This document shows, in pieces, positions 9,401-18,428 of a stretch of DNA of 64,000 nt (position 1 is its first letter; every line of letters begins with the position of its first letter). A program made the position numbers and the translations under genes. A model generated the notes under the pieces. It did not search any database, had not been told where the DNA came from, and saw only the letters and a program-made list of their open reading frames with translations. Source of the stretch: Lachnospiraceae bacterium (GTDB lineage Bacteria > Bacillota > Clostridia > Lachnospirales > Lachnospiraceae); the NCBI GenBank assembly GCA_900757195.1, contig CAAEMZ010000033.1, forward strand, positions 62,001 to 126,000, written 5' to 3'.

Positions 9401-9817
9401 TCAGTCCTGCAGCGGAAGCTGCTTCCGGCGGATGCGATCCATGAGGGCATATAGTTTTTCTTCAATCTGTTTTGCGGTCTGAATGAAGGCTTCATCGTTT
9501 TTGCCGCTCGGGTCATCAAGTCCCCAGTCCTCGCGGTATTTGCAGGGGAGAGCGGGGCAGGCGACATTGCAGCCCATGGTAATGACGATATCTGCCGGTG
9601 GAATTTCAGAAATTAATTTGGAATACTGGGTTTCTTCCATGTCGATATGGTATAATTCCTTCATGATCCGTACCGCATCCGGATTGATGCGGGGCTTTGT
9701 CTCAGTACCTGCAGAACAGGCGGTAAAAATATCCGAAGCAAAATGCTTTGCCAGGGCTTCCGCCATCTGACTCCGGCAGGAGTTATGGACACAGATAAAG
9801 GCAACGTTTGGAAGCAT
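9401..9817 (-). CDS. arsC: ArsC-type arsenate reductase / LMW phosphatase fold
   Basis: 138 residues. The P-loop CVHNSCRS (Cys9, Cys14, Arg15) has the CX5R form of low-molecular-weight phosphatase and thioredoxin-coupled arsenate reductase. Cys83, Cys87 and Cys92 in CNVACPALPC lie where the resolving cysteine pair of pI258 ArsC sits, and DDP near 101-103 supplies the acid. This supports arsenate reductase over tyrosine phosphatase. The start at 9817 has an AGGAGG site 10 nt away. Its A overlaps the last base of the upstream DUF5714 stop (TGATG), so translation is coupled. No arsR or arsB is present. Confidence 0.85.
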   Translation of the reverse strand: MLPNVAFICVHNSCRSQMAEALAKHFASDIFTACSAGTETKPRINPDAVRIMKELYHIDMEETQYSKLISEIPPADIVITMGCNVACPALPCKYREDWGLDDPSGKNDEAFIQTAKQIEEKLYALMDRIRRKQLPLQD

Positions 9818-10395
9818 CAGATATCGGCCTCCTTTTTTGGGGAAAATGGACAACGTTTTCCAATGCACTGTTCGTTTTTCGGAAAGAATCCGCATTTGAT
9901 TTCGTGGGATTCCAATGGGATATCATAATTTTCCCGGACAAAGTCGGAAGCTGTCTGCAGTGAAAGAAAGGCGTTCCGTTTGCAGCAGCGCGGTCCGCCG
10001 ATTTCTGCCATCCGGCTCAGTATCCGGGAGGTCAGCTTCAGATTATCTTTGTAATAGTCATTATCGGAAAGGGGGCCGGTATTGTGCAGAATTGCAAGGG
10101 AAGCCCCGACGGATGCGGCAGAACCGCAGATACCCCACTGGCCGCAGATGGCGCCGGGCATTTTTTTGCCCCGCTGCCGAAGCTCTTCGAAAGCGGCGTC
10201 AAAATCAAAAGATACGCCGGCATTATGAAGGGCCGTTAAAAATGCAGCTCCGTCAAGAATGTGGTGTTCGGGACCATGGATACTGATGAGGGGATCCTGC
10301 ATCAGCGTTTTGGCGATCGCCACGGGATCGGTGCCGCCCTGGACGGCACATAATTCTTTGATCCGGTTTAGTTTCTGTGAGAATGTTATTTCCAT
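9817..10395 (-). CDS. DUF5714-like Cys-rich protein
   Basis: 192 residues with no signal peptide. Visible conserved patches are GPEHHILDGAAFLTA, CGQWGICGSAASVG, GGPRCCKRNAFLSL and a C-terminal Cys cluster (CGFF, QCIGKRCPF). Paired Cys and His suggest metal or Fe-S binding; this is inferred. The fold and function are unknown. The assignment to DUF5714 rests on recalled resemblance of the HH and CGxWGxCG patches. It is translationally coupled to arsC, which hints at a redox or metalloid role. Confidence 0.7.
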   Translation of the reverse strand: MEITFSQKLNRIKELCAVQGGTDPVAIAKTLMQDPLISIHGPEHHILDGAAFLTALHNAGVSFDFDAAFEELRQRGKKMPGAICGQWGICGSAASVGASLAILHNTGPLSDNDYYKDNLKLTSRILSRMAEIGGPRCCKRNAFLSLQTASDFVRENYDIPLESHEIKCGFFPKNEQCIGKRCPFSPKKEADI

Positions 10396-10424
10396 AATCG
10401 TAAAGTCCTCGCTTTTTTTGCTCT

Positions 10425-10469
10425 ATTATAACACAGTTTGAACTTTTTTGCCGAATATGGTACTATAAT
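10425..10469. promoter_or_regulatory. Divergent promoter region
   Basis: On the minus strand a TATAAT (10430-10425) precedes the DUF5714 gene. On the plus strand TTGAAC (10438-10443) with TACTAT (10461-10466, 17-nt spacer) or TATAAT (10464-10469) precedes the pseudouridine synthase. The -35 for the minus gene is weak. Confidence 0.5.
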
Positions 10470-10523
10470 ACTCGATATTTAATTTTATTTTACAGGGTTT
10501 GGGAGAACGAAAAGAAAAGGAAT

Positions 10524-11270
10524 ATGGCAGATGTAAAGATTTTATATGAAGATGCACAGATTATCGTCTGTGTGAAACCGGCGGGAATGGCATCTCAGGC
10601 GGAGCGGTCTTCGGCAATGGATTTGGTGAGCTGGCTGAAAAATTATATTGGCGGACAAAAAAGGGCAGTTGGCGGACAAAAAAATTATATCGGAGTGGTT
10701 CATCGGCTGGATAAGCCGGTTGGCGGTGTGATGGTTTATGCCAAAACGCCCAAAGCGGCGTCAGAGCTGAGCCGGCAGTTTTCGGCCCATGACACGGAAA
10801 AAACCTATCTTGCGGTATTGACGGGAAGGCTTCCCGAAACATCGGGGGTTCTTGAAAACCGTCTGGAGAGGGATGGCCGGACGAACACTTCATCGGTGGT
10901 GGATACCGGCGGAAAACAAGCGCGGCTGGAATACCGGATGCTCGCGGAAAGAGACGGACGGTCACTGGCGGAAGTACGGCTTTACACCGGACGCCACCAT
11001 CAGATCCGGGTTCAGATGGCCCATGCAGGCGCCGGCATTTACGGGGATATGAAATATAACCGGGAAGCTACGGAAAAGTGGAACCGGGAAAGGGAAACGC
11101 CGACGGGGTCAAAAGGGCTCGGACTGTTTTCCTGCGGACTGATTTTCAGCCATCCGGCAACGGGAAAACGGATGAAGTTTAAAGTTCTCCCCAGGAAGGG
11201 ACCTGTGGCTATTGACGAATGGCCCGGTTTATCTTACTATATGAATGATGAAAATGAACCCGGCAGATGA
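10524..11270 (+). CDS. RluA-family RNA pseudouridine synthase
   Basis: 248 residues. The catalytic motif GVVHRLDKPVGG holds the nucleophilic Asp. The N-terminal ILYEDAQIIVCVKPAGM and the later TGRHHQIRVQMAH are typical of RluA-type enzymes acting on rRNA or tRNA uridines. There is no S4 domain, so it resembles the short RluA/YlyB-like members. A small internal duplication (GGQK twice near 43-53) lies in a loop. Target sites cannot be predicted. Confidence 0.9.
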   Translation: MADVKILYEDAQIIVCVKPAGMASQAERSSAMDLVSWLKNYIGGQKRAVGGQKNYIGVVHRLDKPVGGVMVYAKTPKAASELSRQFSAHDTEKTYLAVLTGRLPETSGVLENRLERDGRTNTSSVVDTGGKQARLEYRMLAERDGRSLAEVRLYTGRHHQIRVQMAHAGAGIYGDMKYNREATEKWNRERETPTGSKGLGLFSCGLIFSHPATGKRMKFKVLPRKGPVAIDEWPGLSYYMNDENEPGR

Positions 11271-11313
11271 TTCGGGATTCCAATAAAGATAGAAACCAAA
11301 AGGAGATTTGATT

Positions 11314-12747
11314 ATGGCAAAGGAAAAGAAGTTAGTTGAAGCGATCACTTCGATGGAAGAAGATTTCGCACAATGGTATACGGATGTTGTAAAGAAGGCG
11401 GAGCTGGTCGATTACGCCAGCGTCAAGGGATGTATGGTGATTAAGCCGGCAGGTTATGCCATCTGGGAAAATATCCAGAAAGAACTGGACCGCCGATTTA
11501 AAGAAACCGGCGTGGAAAATGTTTATATGCCATTATTTATTCCGGAAAGCCTTCTGGAGAAAGAAAAAGATCATGTTGAAGGCTTTGCGCCGGAAGTGGC
11601 ATGGGTTACCCATGGCGGTCTGGAGCCTCTCCAGGAACGTCTTTGCGTGCGTCCGACGTCCGAAACCTTATTCTGTGATTTCTATGCACGGGATATCCAG
11701 TCTCACAGAGATTTACCGAAATTATATAATCAGTGGTGTTCGGTTGTCCGCTGGGAAAAGACAACCCGCCCGTTCCTGCGTTCCAGAGAATTCCTGTGGC
11801 AGGAAGGCCATACAGCCCATGCTACAGCAGAGGAAGCGTCCGCAAGAACTGAACAGATGCTGAATCTCTATGCGGATTTCTGTGAAGAAGTTCTTGCCAT
11901 GCCGGTCATCCGCGGACGTAAAACGGATAAAGAAAAATTTGCCGGTGCAGAAGCAACCTATACGATCGAAGCATTAATGCATGACGGAAAAGCCCTCCAG
12001 TCCGGCACCAGCCACAATTTCGGTGACGGCTTCGCAAAGGCTTTCGGTATCCAGTATGCGAATAAAGATAATAAACTGGAATATGTGCATCAGACCTCCT
12101 GGGGTATGACGACCCGTCTGATCGGAGCGATCATTATGGTACACGGGGATGATTCCGGTCTTGTGCTGCCTCCGAGAATCGCTCCGACCCAGGTGATGGT
12201 GATTCCGATTCAGCAGAAAAAAGAGGGCGTTCTGGATAAGGCATTTGAAATCAGAGATATGCTCAGTAATTTCCGTGTCAAAGTCGATGATTCCGACAAG
12301 AGTCCGGGATGGAAATTCTCCGAAGCTGAAATGCGCGGTATTCCGGTACGTATCGAAATCGGACCAAAGGATATCGAAGCGGGTCAGGCCGTGATCGTAC
12401 GCCGTGATACCCGTGAAAAACAGGTGGTTGCGCTGACAGAACTGAAAGAAAAGGTTGGCGAAACACTCGAGATCATGCAGAAAGAAATGTTCGAACGGGC
12501 ACGGGCACACAGAGACGCCCATACCTATACAGCAACGGAATATCCGGAATTTAAGGATATTGTCGAAAACAAACCGGGATTTGTGAAGGCGATGTGGTGC
12601 GGCGATGAAGCCTGCGAAAACCTGATTAAGGAGGAAACCGGTGCAACATCCCGGTGTATGCCTTTTGCTCAGGAACATTTATCAGATAAGTGCGTTTGCT
12701 GCGGAAAACCGGCGAAGGCAATGGTATATTGGGGTAAAGCATACTAA
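11314..12747 (+). CDS. proS: Prolyl-tRNA synthetase, short (archaeal/eukaryal-like) type
   Basis: 477 residues, class II synthetase charging tRNA-Pro. The motif [10 protein letters not shown] with the downstream motif-2 Arg region ([16 protein letters not shown]) and the catalytic core are intact. The editing (INS) domain of the long bacterial enzyme is absent. A C-terminal zinc-type domain with CGDEAC and CVCCG cysteines is present, as in the type common in Clostridia. The ATG at 11314 has AGGAG 8 nt upstream; a TTG two codons earlier is less likely. No T-box leader is visible in the 43-bp gap, which is unusual for a Firmicute synthetase gene. Confidence 0.95.
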   Translation: MAKEKKLVEAITSMEEDFAQWYTDVVKKAELVDYASVKGCMVIKPAGYAIWENIQKELDRRFKETGVENVYMPLFIPESLLEKEKDHVEGFAPEVAWVTHGGLEPLQERLCVRPTSETLFCDFYARDIQSHRDLPKLYNQWCSVVRWEKTTRPFLRSREFLWQEGHTAHATAEEASARTEQMLNLYADFCEEVLAMPVIRGRKTDKEKFAGAEATYTIEALMHDGKALQSGTSHNFGDGFAKAFGIQYANKDNKLEYVHQTSWGMTTRLIGAIIMVHGDDSGLVLPPRIAPTQVMVIPIQQKKEGVLDKAFEIRDMLSNFRVKVDDSDKSPGWKFSEAEMRGIPVRIEIGPKDIEAGQAVIVRRDTREKQVVALTELKEKVGETLEIMQKEMFERARAHRDAHTYTATEYPEFKDIVENKPGFVKAMWCGDEACENLIKEETGATSRCMPFAQEHLSDKCVCCGKPAKAMVYWGKAY

Positions 12748-12805
12748 AAAGTTTTCAGCCCCTGCGAACCGAAGAGAATTAATAAGTAAGACAGGACTGA
12801 TTTGT

Positions 12806-13480
12806 GTGGAAAAATCCTATGAAAAAGTTGTAGATTACGTCCAGAAGCAGATTCTGGACGGCGTCTGCAGGACAGGGGATAAGCTGCCTTCCGAGCGGGA
12901 GATGGCCCAGCAGCTTAATGTGAGCCGGACTTCCGTCAGAGAAGGACTGCGGATACTGGAGCAGATGGGCGCCCTTTACTGCCAGCAGGGTTCGGGAAAT
13001 TATATTACGGGAAATTTTGAAAGCACGCTGATCCGGGTCATGACCCTGATGTTTGCCGTCGAGGGAACGACCTACCGGGAAATCAGTGAATTCCGTTATG
13101 CACTGGAATCTCAGGCCTTATCGCTGGCGGTCCATCATGCCACCGAAGAGCAGATTGAAGAAATGGAATATCATATGAGCATTTTGGAGACATCGATGGA
13201 AGAAAATATCCGTTCCAGACATGATAAAAAAATCCATTATCTGGTGGCAGAAGCATCGCATAATAATTATCTTATTGTTAATTTTTTGGCATTAACTCAG
13301 GTGATGGATCAATATGTCAAAGACATGCGGGTTCGTATTTTGAGCGACGCAAAAAACCGCGAAGGACTCATGCAAACCCACAAAGATCTTATTAAAGCCG
13401 TGCGGGACAAGGATATTCGTCTGGGACATGACGCCCTCGACCGACACTATATTTACATTTACCAATACCTCGACAGTTGA
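12806..13480 (+). CDS. FadR/LldR-like GntR-family regulator
   Basis: 224 residues from a GTG start with AGGAC 8 nt ahead; upstream in-frame codons lie inside proS. The N-terminal winged helix has the GntR signature (GDKLPSEREMAQQLNVSRTSVREGLRIL). The C-terminal FCD all-helical ligand domain begins near residue 90 (EISEFRYALESQAL). Members of this group sense small acids such as lactate or glycolate. The adjacent operon begins with a FAD lactate dehydrogenase, and a TGGTAGGACCA palindrome lies at its promoter, so control of that operon is the likely role (inferred). Confidence 0.88.
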   Translation: MEKSYEKVVDYVQKQILDGVCRTGDKLPSEREMAQQLNVSRTSVREGLRILEQMGALYCQQGSGNYITGNFESTLIRVMTLMFAVEGTTYREISEFRYALESQALSLAVHHATEEQIEEMEYHMSILETSMEENIRSRHDKKIHYLVAEASHNNYLIVNFLALTQVMDQYVKDMRVRILSDAKNREGLMQTHKDLIKAVRDKDIRLGHDALDRHYIYIYQYLDS

Positions 13481-13703
13481 TTGAATATTTCGAAAAGAGA
13501 TAGTTTGCATGCTAATTATCAAAAATGAGAAAAATAATCCGAAAATTTTGATAAATCGGCCTTCATGAATCTGTTCAGAAATTGACAAAAAAAAGACAAA
13601 CTATTTGTGCGAAAAAACAAAAAATTACCGAAAGATAAACAAAGAACTGTGCAATGCTTCTAAAAAATAACCGTAAAAACCAGAGAGAAACAGTAAAAAT
13701 GAC

Positions 13704-13755
13704 TTGACAAATAGGCTGAAGTATTTTATCATTGTCCATATAAATGGTAGGACCA
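13704..13755 (+). promoter_or_regulatory. Lactate-cluster promoter with LldR-like operator
   Basis: TTGACA (13704-13709), 17-nt spacer, TATCAT (13727-13732). The palindrome TGGTAGGACCA (13745-13755) lies just after the expected start of transcription. It fits the TNGTNNNACNA pattern bound by LldR-type FadR-family regulators. The remainder of the 381-bp gap (13481-13861) is AT-rich without a gene; a long leader of about 120 nt precedes the dehydrogenase. Confidence 0.75.
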
Positions 13756-13861
13756 CTTAGGCCCTTTTGTCCGTTATCAATATGGGCTATTGCACATCAC
13801 AGATGTACAGTACATAAATAAAATAAAGGGTTATTAAGGATTATTAAGGAGGAATGTTAAA

Positions 13862-15304
13862 ATGAGTGCATACGGTAAAGTGACTCCAGAAATCGTGGAG
13901 AAATTTAAAGAAATCGCACCAGGCCGGGTTTACGTAGGTGAGGAAATCAACGATGATTTCACACATGATGAGATGTCTATCTATGGTAAAGCTATGCCAG
14001 AAGCTGTTGTTGATGCTTTAACTACAGAAGAAATCGCAGCAGTTGTTAAAATTTGTTATGAAAATACGATTCCAGTAACAGCCAGAGGTGCTGGTACAGG
14101 CCTTGTAGGTTCTGCAGTTCCGATCGCCGGAGGTATCGTAATTAATACAACTAAGATGAACAAAATCCTTGACTACGATTTAGACAACTTCGTTGTTCGT
14201 ATTCAGCCAGGTGTTCTCTTAAATGATCTCGCAGAAGACTGCGTGAGCCGGGGACTTATGTACCCACCAGATCCAGGTGAAAAATTTGCTGCTGTCGGCG
14301 GTAACGTTGCAACAAACGCAGGTGGTATGAGAGCTTGTAAATACGGCGCTACAAGAGATTATGTACGTGCTATGACAGTTGTTCTTGCTACTGGTGAAGT
14401 TGTTAAACTTGGAAGCAAGGTTTCTAAAACATCTTCCGGTTATTCCTTACTGAACCTTATGATCGGTTCCGAAGGTACACTGGGTATCATCACAGAATTA
14501 ACATTAAAGATCATTCCTGCTCCGAAGGCAGTTATCAGTCTTGTAATTCCTTTCGAAGATCTGGATTCCTGTATTTCCACAGTTCCTCTGTTCAAGAAAA
14601 ACCATCTTGATCCTCAGGCTCTGGAATTCATGGAAAGAGCAATCGTTGATAAATCCGAAAAATACATCGGAAAAGCAACATTCCCTAAGGTTGTTGACGG
14701 CGTTGAAGCTCAGGCATTCCTGCTGACAACATTCGATGGAAAAGACATGGATGAACTGGAAGAAATCATGGAACAGGCTTCTGAAATCGCACTTGAAAAC
14801 GGCGCTATCGACGTTCTCGTTGCAGATACTCCGGCTAAGATCAAAGATGCATGGGCAGCAAGAAGCTCCTTCCTGGAAGCTATTAAATCTGAAACAAAAT
14901 GGAAAGACGGTCTGGAATTACTCGACGAATGTGACGTTGTTGTTCCGCTTGACCAGATTGCTCCATATGTTGAATTTGTATATAAAACCGGTAAAGATAT
15001 GGGACTTCAGATTGAAAGTTTCGGACATGCAGGTGATGGTAACCTTCATATCTACATTATCGGTGATGACCAGATCAGCGTTGCAGACTTCAAGAAGAAA
15101 GCAGACGATTTCTTCGATGTAATCTATCCTGAAGCAACACGTGTTGGCGGTCTTGTATCCGGTGAACATGCTATCGGTTCCGGTAAATTAAAATATCTTG
15201 AAGAAGCAGAAGGCGAAGTTAACATGCGTCTCATGCTCGACATCAAGAAAGCATTTGACCCTAAGATGATCCTGAACCCAGGAAAAGTCTGTCACAAACT
15301 GTAA
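13862..15304 (+). CDS. FAD-linked D-lactate dehydrogenase (GlcD/LctD type)
   Basis: 480 residues. The FAD-binding PCMH half (about 40-220) has the ARGAGTGLVGSAVP loop and PPDPGEKFAAVGGNVATNAGG. The C-terminal substrate half carries ESFGHAGDGNLHI and SGEHAIGSGK, with His residues of the active site. Family members oxidise D-lactate or glycolate. In Acetobacterium the LctD homologue works with EtfAB to reduce NAD at the expense of ferredoxin. Here an acyl-CoA dehydrogenase sits between it and etfBA. Codon use is strongly GCT/ACA/GTT-rich, unlike neighbours before 12.8 kb, suggesting very high expression. 2-Hydroxyglutarate or glycolate remain possible substrates. Confidence 0.85.
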   Translation: MSAYGKVTPEIVEKFKEIAPGRVYVGEEINDDFTHDEMSIYGKAMPEAVVDALTTEEIAAVVKICYENTIPVTARGAGTGLVGSAVPIAGGIVINTTKMNKILDYDLDNFVVRIQPGVLLNDLAEDCVSRGLMYPPDPGEKFAAVGGNVATNAGGMRACKYGATRDYVRAMTVVLATGEVVKLGSKVSKTSSGYSLLNLMIGSEGTLGIITELTLKIIPAPKAVISLVIPFEDLDSCISTVPLFKKNHLDPQALEFMERAIVDKSEKYIGKATFPKVVDGVEAQAFLLTTFDGKDMDELEEIMEQASEIALENGAIDVLVADTPAKIKDAWAARSSFLEAIKSETKWKDGLELLDECDVVVPLDQIAPYVEFVYKTGKDMGLQIESFGHAGDGNLHIYIIGDDQISVADFKKKADDFFDVIYPEATRVGGLVSGEHAIGSGKLKYLEEAEGEVNMRLMLDIKKAFDPKMILNPGKVCHKL

Positions 15305-15361
15305 TTTATAAAATAATATTTATAAATCATTTATCACTATTTTTTAAGGAGGGCTTAGGAA

Positions 15362-16510
15362 ATGAAATTTCATTTCGACGAAGAAGAACAGGAAATTATT
15401 GATATGTTACACGACTATGCCGTGAAAGAAGTTGCACCAAGAGCTGCAGAAATCGATGAGGAAGAAAGATTCCCTATCGAAGCACGCAATGGTCTTGCAG
15501 AAATGGGTATGATGGGTATTCCATATCCAGAAGAGTACGGCGGTGCTGGACAGAGCTACATGACATATGTTGCATGCTGTGAAGAGTTAGCAAAACACTG
15601 TGCTACAACATCTGTTGTATTATCTGCTCATACATCTCTTTGTTCTTGGCCAATCTTCCAGTATGGTACTGAAGAACAGAAACAGAAATATCTTGTACCA
15701 CTGGCTTCCGGTGAAAAATTAGGTGCTTTCGCACTTACAGAACCAGGTGCTGGTACAGATGCTTCCATGCAGAAATCTACAGCTGTTTTAGATGGCGATG
15801 AATACATCATCAACGGATCTAAAGTGTTCATCACAAACGCTACATATGCAGATGTATTTATCATCTTTGCTAAAACTGATACAGAAGCTCCTGGAACAAA
15901 AGGTATCTCCGCTTTCATCATCGAAAAAGGAACACCTGGATTCACAATCAGCGGACATGAAAAGAAAATGGGTATCCGTGGTTCTTCCACATGCTCACTG
16001 TTCTTCGATGACTGCAGAATTCCAAAGGAAAACCTTTTAGGACCAGCTGGTAAAGGTTTCATGATCGCTATGACAACACTTGATGGCGGACGTATCGGTA
16101 TCGCTGCTCAGGCAGTTGGTGTTGCTCAGGGTGCTATCGATGCTGGTATGGCATATGTTAAAGAACGTATCCAGTTTGGAAAACCTATCTGGAAATTCCA
16201 GAATACACAGTTCCAGTATGCTGATATGCAGGCAAGTGTTGACGCAGCTCGTCTTCTTCTTTACCGTGCAGCTCAGGCTAAACAGGATGGCGAACCATAC
16301 AGCCATTTAGCTGCTATGGCTAAATTATTCGCTGCAAACACAGCTTCCGACGTTACTCGTCGCGTTGTTCAGCTTGCAGGTGGTAACGGATTCTCCCGTG
16401 ATTATCCATTCGAACGTATGATGCGTGATGCTAAGATCACAGAAATCTACGAAGGAACAAGTGAAGTTCAGCGTATGGTAATCTCCGGATGGATGGGTGC
16501 TAACAAATAA
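15362..16510 (+). CDS. Short-chain acyl-CoA dehydrogenase (copy 1)
   Basis: 382 residues, full family length. [14 protein letters not shown] and the FITNA segment bind FAD. The catalytic base is Glu364 in YEGTSEVQR near the end, the position used by butyryl-CoA dehydrogenase and acryloyl-CoA reductase. It lies between the lactate dehydrogenase and etfBA genes and so probably uses this Etf. Whether it reduces crotonyl-CoA, acryloyl-CoA or another enoyl-CoA cannot be read from the sequence. It is closely related to the copy at 25447-26586. Confidence 0.93.
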   Translation: MKFHFDEEEQEIIDMLHDYAVKEVAPRAAEIDEEERFPIEARNGLAEMGMMGIPYPEEYGGAGQSYMTYVACCEELAKHCATTSVVLSAHTSLCSWPIFQYGTEEQKQKYLVPLASGEKLGAFALTEPGAGTDASMQKSTAVLDGDEYIINGSKVFITNATYADVFIIFAKTDTEAPGTKGISAFIIEKGTPGFTISGHEKKMGIRGSSTCSLFFDDCRIPKENLLGPAGKGFMIAMTTLDGGRIGIAAQAVGVAQGAIDAGMAYVKERIQFGKPIWKFQNTQFQYADMQASVDAARLLLYRAAQAKQDGEPYSHLAAMAKLFAANTASDVTRRVVQLAGGNGFSRDYPFERMMRDAKITEIYEGTSEVQRMVISGWMGANK

Positions 16511-16531
16511 TAATTATTGATAATTTTCAGG

Positions 16532-16567
16532 CAACTGGTGTGTGGGTTAAGGCCTGCACACCAGTTG
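16532..16567 (+). other. Intra-operon hairpin before etfB
   Basis: CAACTGGTGTG and its exact 11-nt complement, with a 14-nt loop and no T-run, lie between acyl-CoA dehydrogenase and etfB. Likely an mRNA stability or processing element rather than a terminator. Confidence 0.6.
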
Positions 16568-16599
16568 TGCTGTATTAGAATTAAGGAGTGAAAACCGAG

Positions 16600-17367
16600 A
16601 TGGAAATATTAGTTTGTATTAAACAGGTGCCAGATGATTCTGTAGAAATCAAAATGAATCCTGCAACTGGCGAACCAGATCTTGCGAATGTAACACCTGT
16701 TGTTAACGCTTTTGATACATATGCTCTGGAAATGGCTACACGGCTTAAAGAAGCTGTAGGCGGAACAATCACAGTTGTATCCGTAGGTCCGGACAGTGCA
16801 AAAGATGCGATCAAAACATGTCTTGCTGTAGGCGCAAGCAATGGTTTCATCGTTAAAGATGTTGTTACAGATACAATCAGCACAGCTGATGCTTTAGCAA
16901 AATCTGTTGCTAAGATTGAAGAAGCCCTTGGAAATAAATTCGATATCGTATTCTGCGGTAAAGAATCTACAGACTGTGCATCTGGCCAGGTTGGCGCTTT
17001 ATTAGCTGCTGATCTTGAACTGCCTCTTGTTACAGAACTGATCGACATCGAAACAATCGATGGCGGCATCAAAGCAAAACAGCAGACAGAAGAAGGCTAC
17101 AATGTTGTAGAAGCTCCACTGCCATGTGTTGTTACTGTTACAAAACCTGAATATGATCCTAGATACCCAACAATCAAGAGCAAAATGGCAGCAAGAAAGA
17201 TTCCAATCAACGAAATCACTCTTGGTGATGTAGCTGCTCCGGCTGTTACAGTTCTTACAAAAGCAGCACCGCCTAAAAAAGCTCCTGGTGTTAAGATTAA
17301 AGAAGAATCTTTCGAAGAAACAATGGCAAAAGCTATTGAATTGATGAAAGCAGCTAAAGTTTTATAA
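16600..17367 (+). CDS. etfB: Electron transfer flavoprotein beta subunit (copy 1)
   Basis: 255 residues. It starts MEILVCIKQVPDDS, the normal EtfB start; the ATG at 16600 has AAGGAG 11 nt away, while a GTG at 16588 touches the ribosome site. The family binds AMP in ordinary Etf and a second, bifurcating FAD in clostridial Etf. The VAGR-type motif region reads FCGKESTDCASGQVGALLA. Next gene is etfA at 23 bp. It forms the EtfAB heterodimer moving electrons between the lactate dehydrogenase and/or acyl-CoA dehydrogenase. Bifurcation cannot be decided without modelling. Confidence 0.94.
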   Translation: MEILVCIKQVPDDSVEIKMNPATGEPDLANVTPVVNAFDTYALEMATRLKEAVGGTITVVSVGPDSAKDAIKTCLAVGASNGFIVKDVVTDTISTADALAKSVAKIEEALGNKFDIVFCGKESTDCASGQVGALLAADLELPLVTELIDIETIDGGIKAKQQTEEGYNVVEAPLPCVVTVTKPEYDPRYPTIKSKMAARKIPINEITLGDVAAPAVTVLTKAAPPKKAPGVKIKEESFEETMAKAIELMKAAKVL

Positions 17368-17390
17368 GGTAATCTAAAGGAGGAAATGTC

Positions 17391-18338
17391 ATGGGTTGCA
17401 AAAATGTAATGGTATATATTGAAACAGCAGAAGGCAAACCAGTTAACGCAAGTCTTGAAATGATTACTGGCGCTAAAACAATTGCTGAAAAAGTAACTGC
17501 TGTTGTTATCGGTGCAGCGGACGCTGCTAAAGAAGCTATTAACTATGGTGCTGATGAAGCAATCACTGTTGCCGGTGTTGAAGGTGATGAAAGTGTTGTT
17601 GCTGCATTTGCAGAAGTTGTTAAAAAATATGCTCCTGAAATGATTTTTGTTGGCGCAACTGCTAACGGTAAAATCATGGGCGCAAGAATTGCAGCTGCAT
17701 TAAAAGCAGGCTGTGTAACAGACGTTATTGCTGTTAAAGAAGCTGACGGTAAAGTTGTTCTTTCTTCCCCTATGTACAGCGGTACAGTTATTTCTGAATC
17801 CGTTGTTGAAGGTACAGCTGTTGCTATCGTTCGTGGTGGTGTTTTCAAAAAAGCTGAACCGGCTGAAAAAGACGGAAACATTATCGCTGAAACAGTTGAA
17901 ATCCCTGCAGCAAAAACAAAAGTTGTTGATACTGTTCAGGAAATTTCTGAAAGCGTTAACCTTGAAGAAGCAGATATTATCATCGCTGGCGGACGTGGTA
18001 TGGGCAGCGTAGAAAACTTCGAACTCGTTAAAGAACTTGCTTCCTTAATGGGCGGTGTTGTTGGTGCTACAAGACCTGTTATCGATGAAGGATGGATTTC
18101 CCGTGCACATCAGGTAGGACAGTCCGGTAAGATTGTTGCTCCTAAGTTATATGTTGCTGCCGGTATCTCCGGTGCAGCACAGCACGTATCCGGTATCACA
18201 GGTTCTGACTTCATCGTTGCTATCAACAAAGATGAAGACGCAACCATCTTCGAATACTCTGATGTAGGTATCGTTGGAAACGCTACAGAAGCAATCAAAG
18301 TTTTAATTGAAGAAGTTAAGAAAATCCAGGCTCAGTAA
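17391..18338 (+). CDS. etfA: Electron transfer flavoprotein alpha subunit (copy 1)
   Basis: 315 residues. The C-terminal FAD domain has GGRGMGS, the [12 protein letters not shown] segment, VGQSGKIV and the [10 protein letters not shown] signature. There is no N-terminal ferredoxin domain, unlike some LctC-type EtfA proteins. An AGGAGG site precedes the ATG. It is the last gene of the lactate-type operon, followed by a strong terminator. Base composition is T-rich at third positions like the rest of the cluster. Confidence 0.94.
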   Translation: MGCKNVMVYIETAEGKPVNASLEMITGAKTIAEKVTAVVIGAADAAKEAINYGADEAITVAGVEGDESVVAAFAEVVKKYAPEMIFVGATANGKIMGARIAAALKAGCVTDVIAVKEADGKVVLSSPMYSGTVISESVVEGTAVAIVRGGVFKKAEPAEKDGNIIAETVEIPAAKTKVVDTVQEISESVNLEEADIIIAGGRGMGSVENFELVKELASLMGGVVGATRPVIDEGWISRAHQVGQSGKIVAPKLYVAAGISGAAQHVSGITGSDFIVAINKDEDATIFEYSDVGIVGNATEAIKVLIEEVKKIQAQ

Positions 18339-18372
18339 TAAAAGTCTGTCATTTTTTAGAATGTGATAAAAC

Positions 18373-18409
18373 AAGGCGTTGATTCAGTTTATGAATCAGC
18401 GCCTTTTTT
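18373..18409 (+). terminator. Terminator of the lactate-type operon
   Basis: AAGGCG-TT-GATTCA stem pairs with TGAATC-AG-CGCCTT, followed by six Ts. Confidence 0.88.
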
Positions 18410-18428
18410 GAAAAGTAAGAGGTAGAAT

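Noticed and set aside
11271..11313. A T-box leader ahead of proS
   Set aside because: Only 43 bp lie between the genes and no T-box motif or specifier stem is visible.
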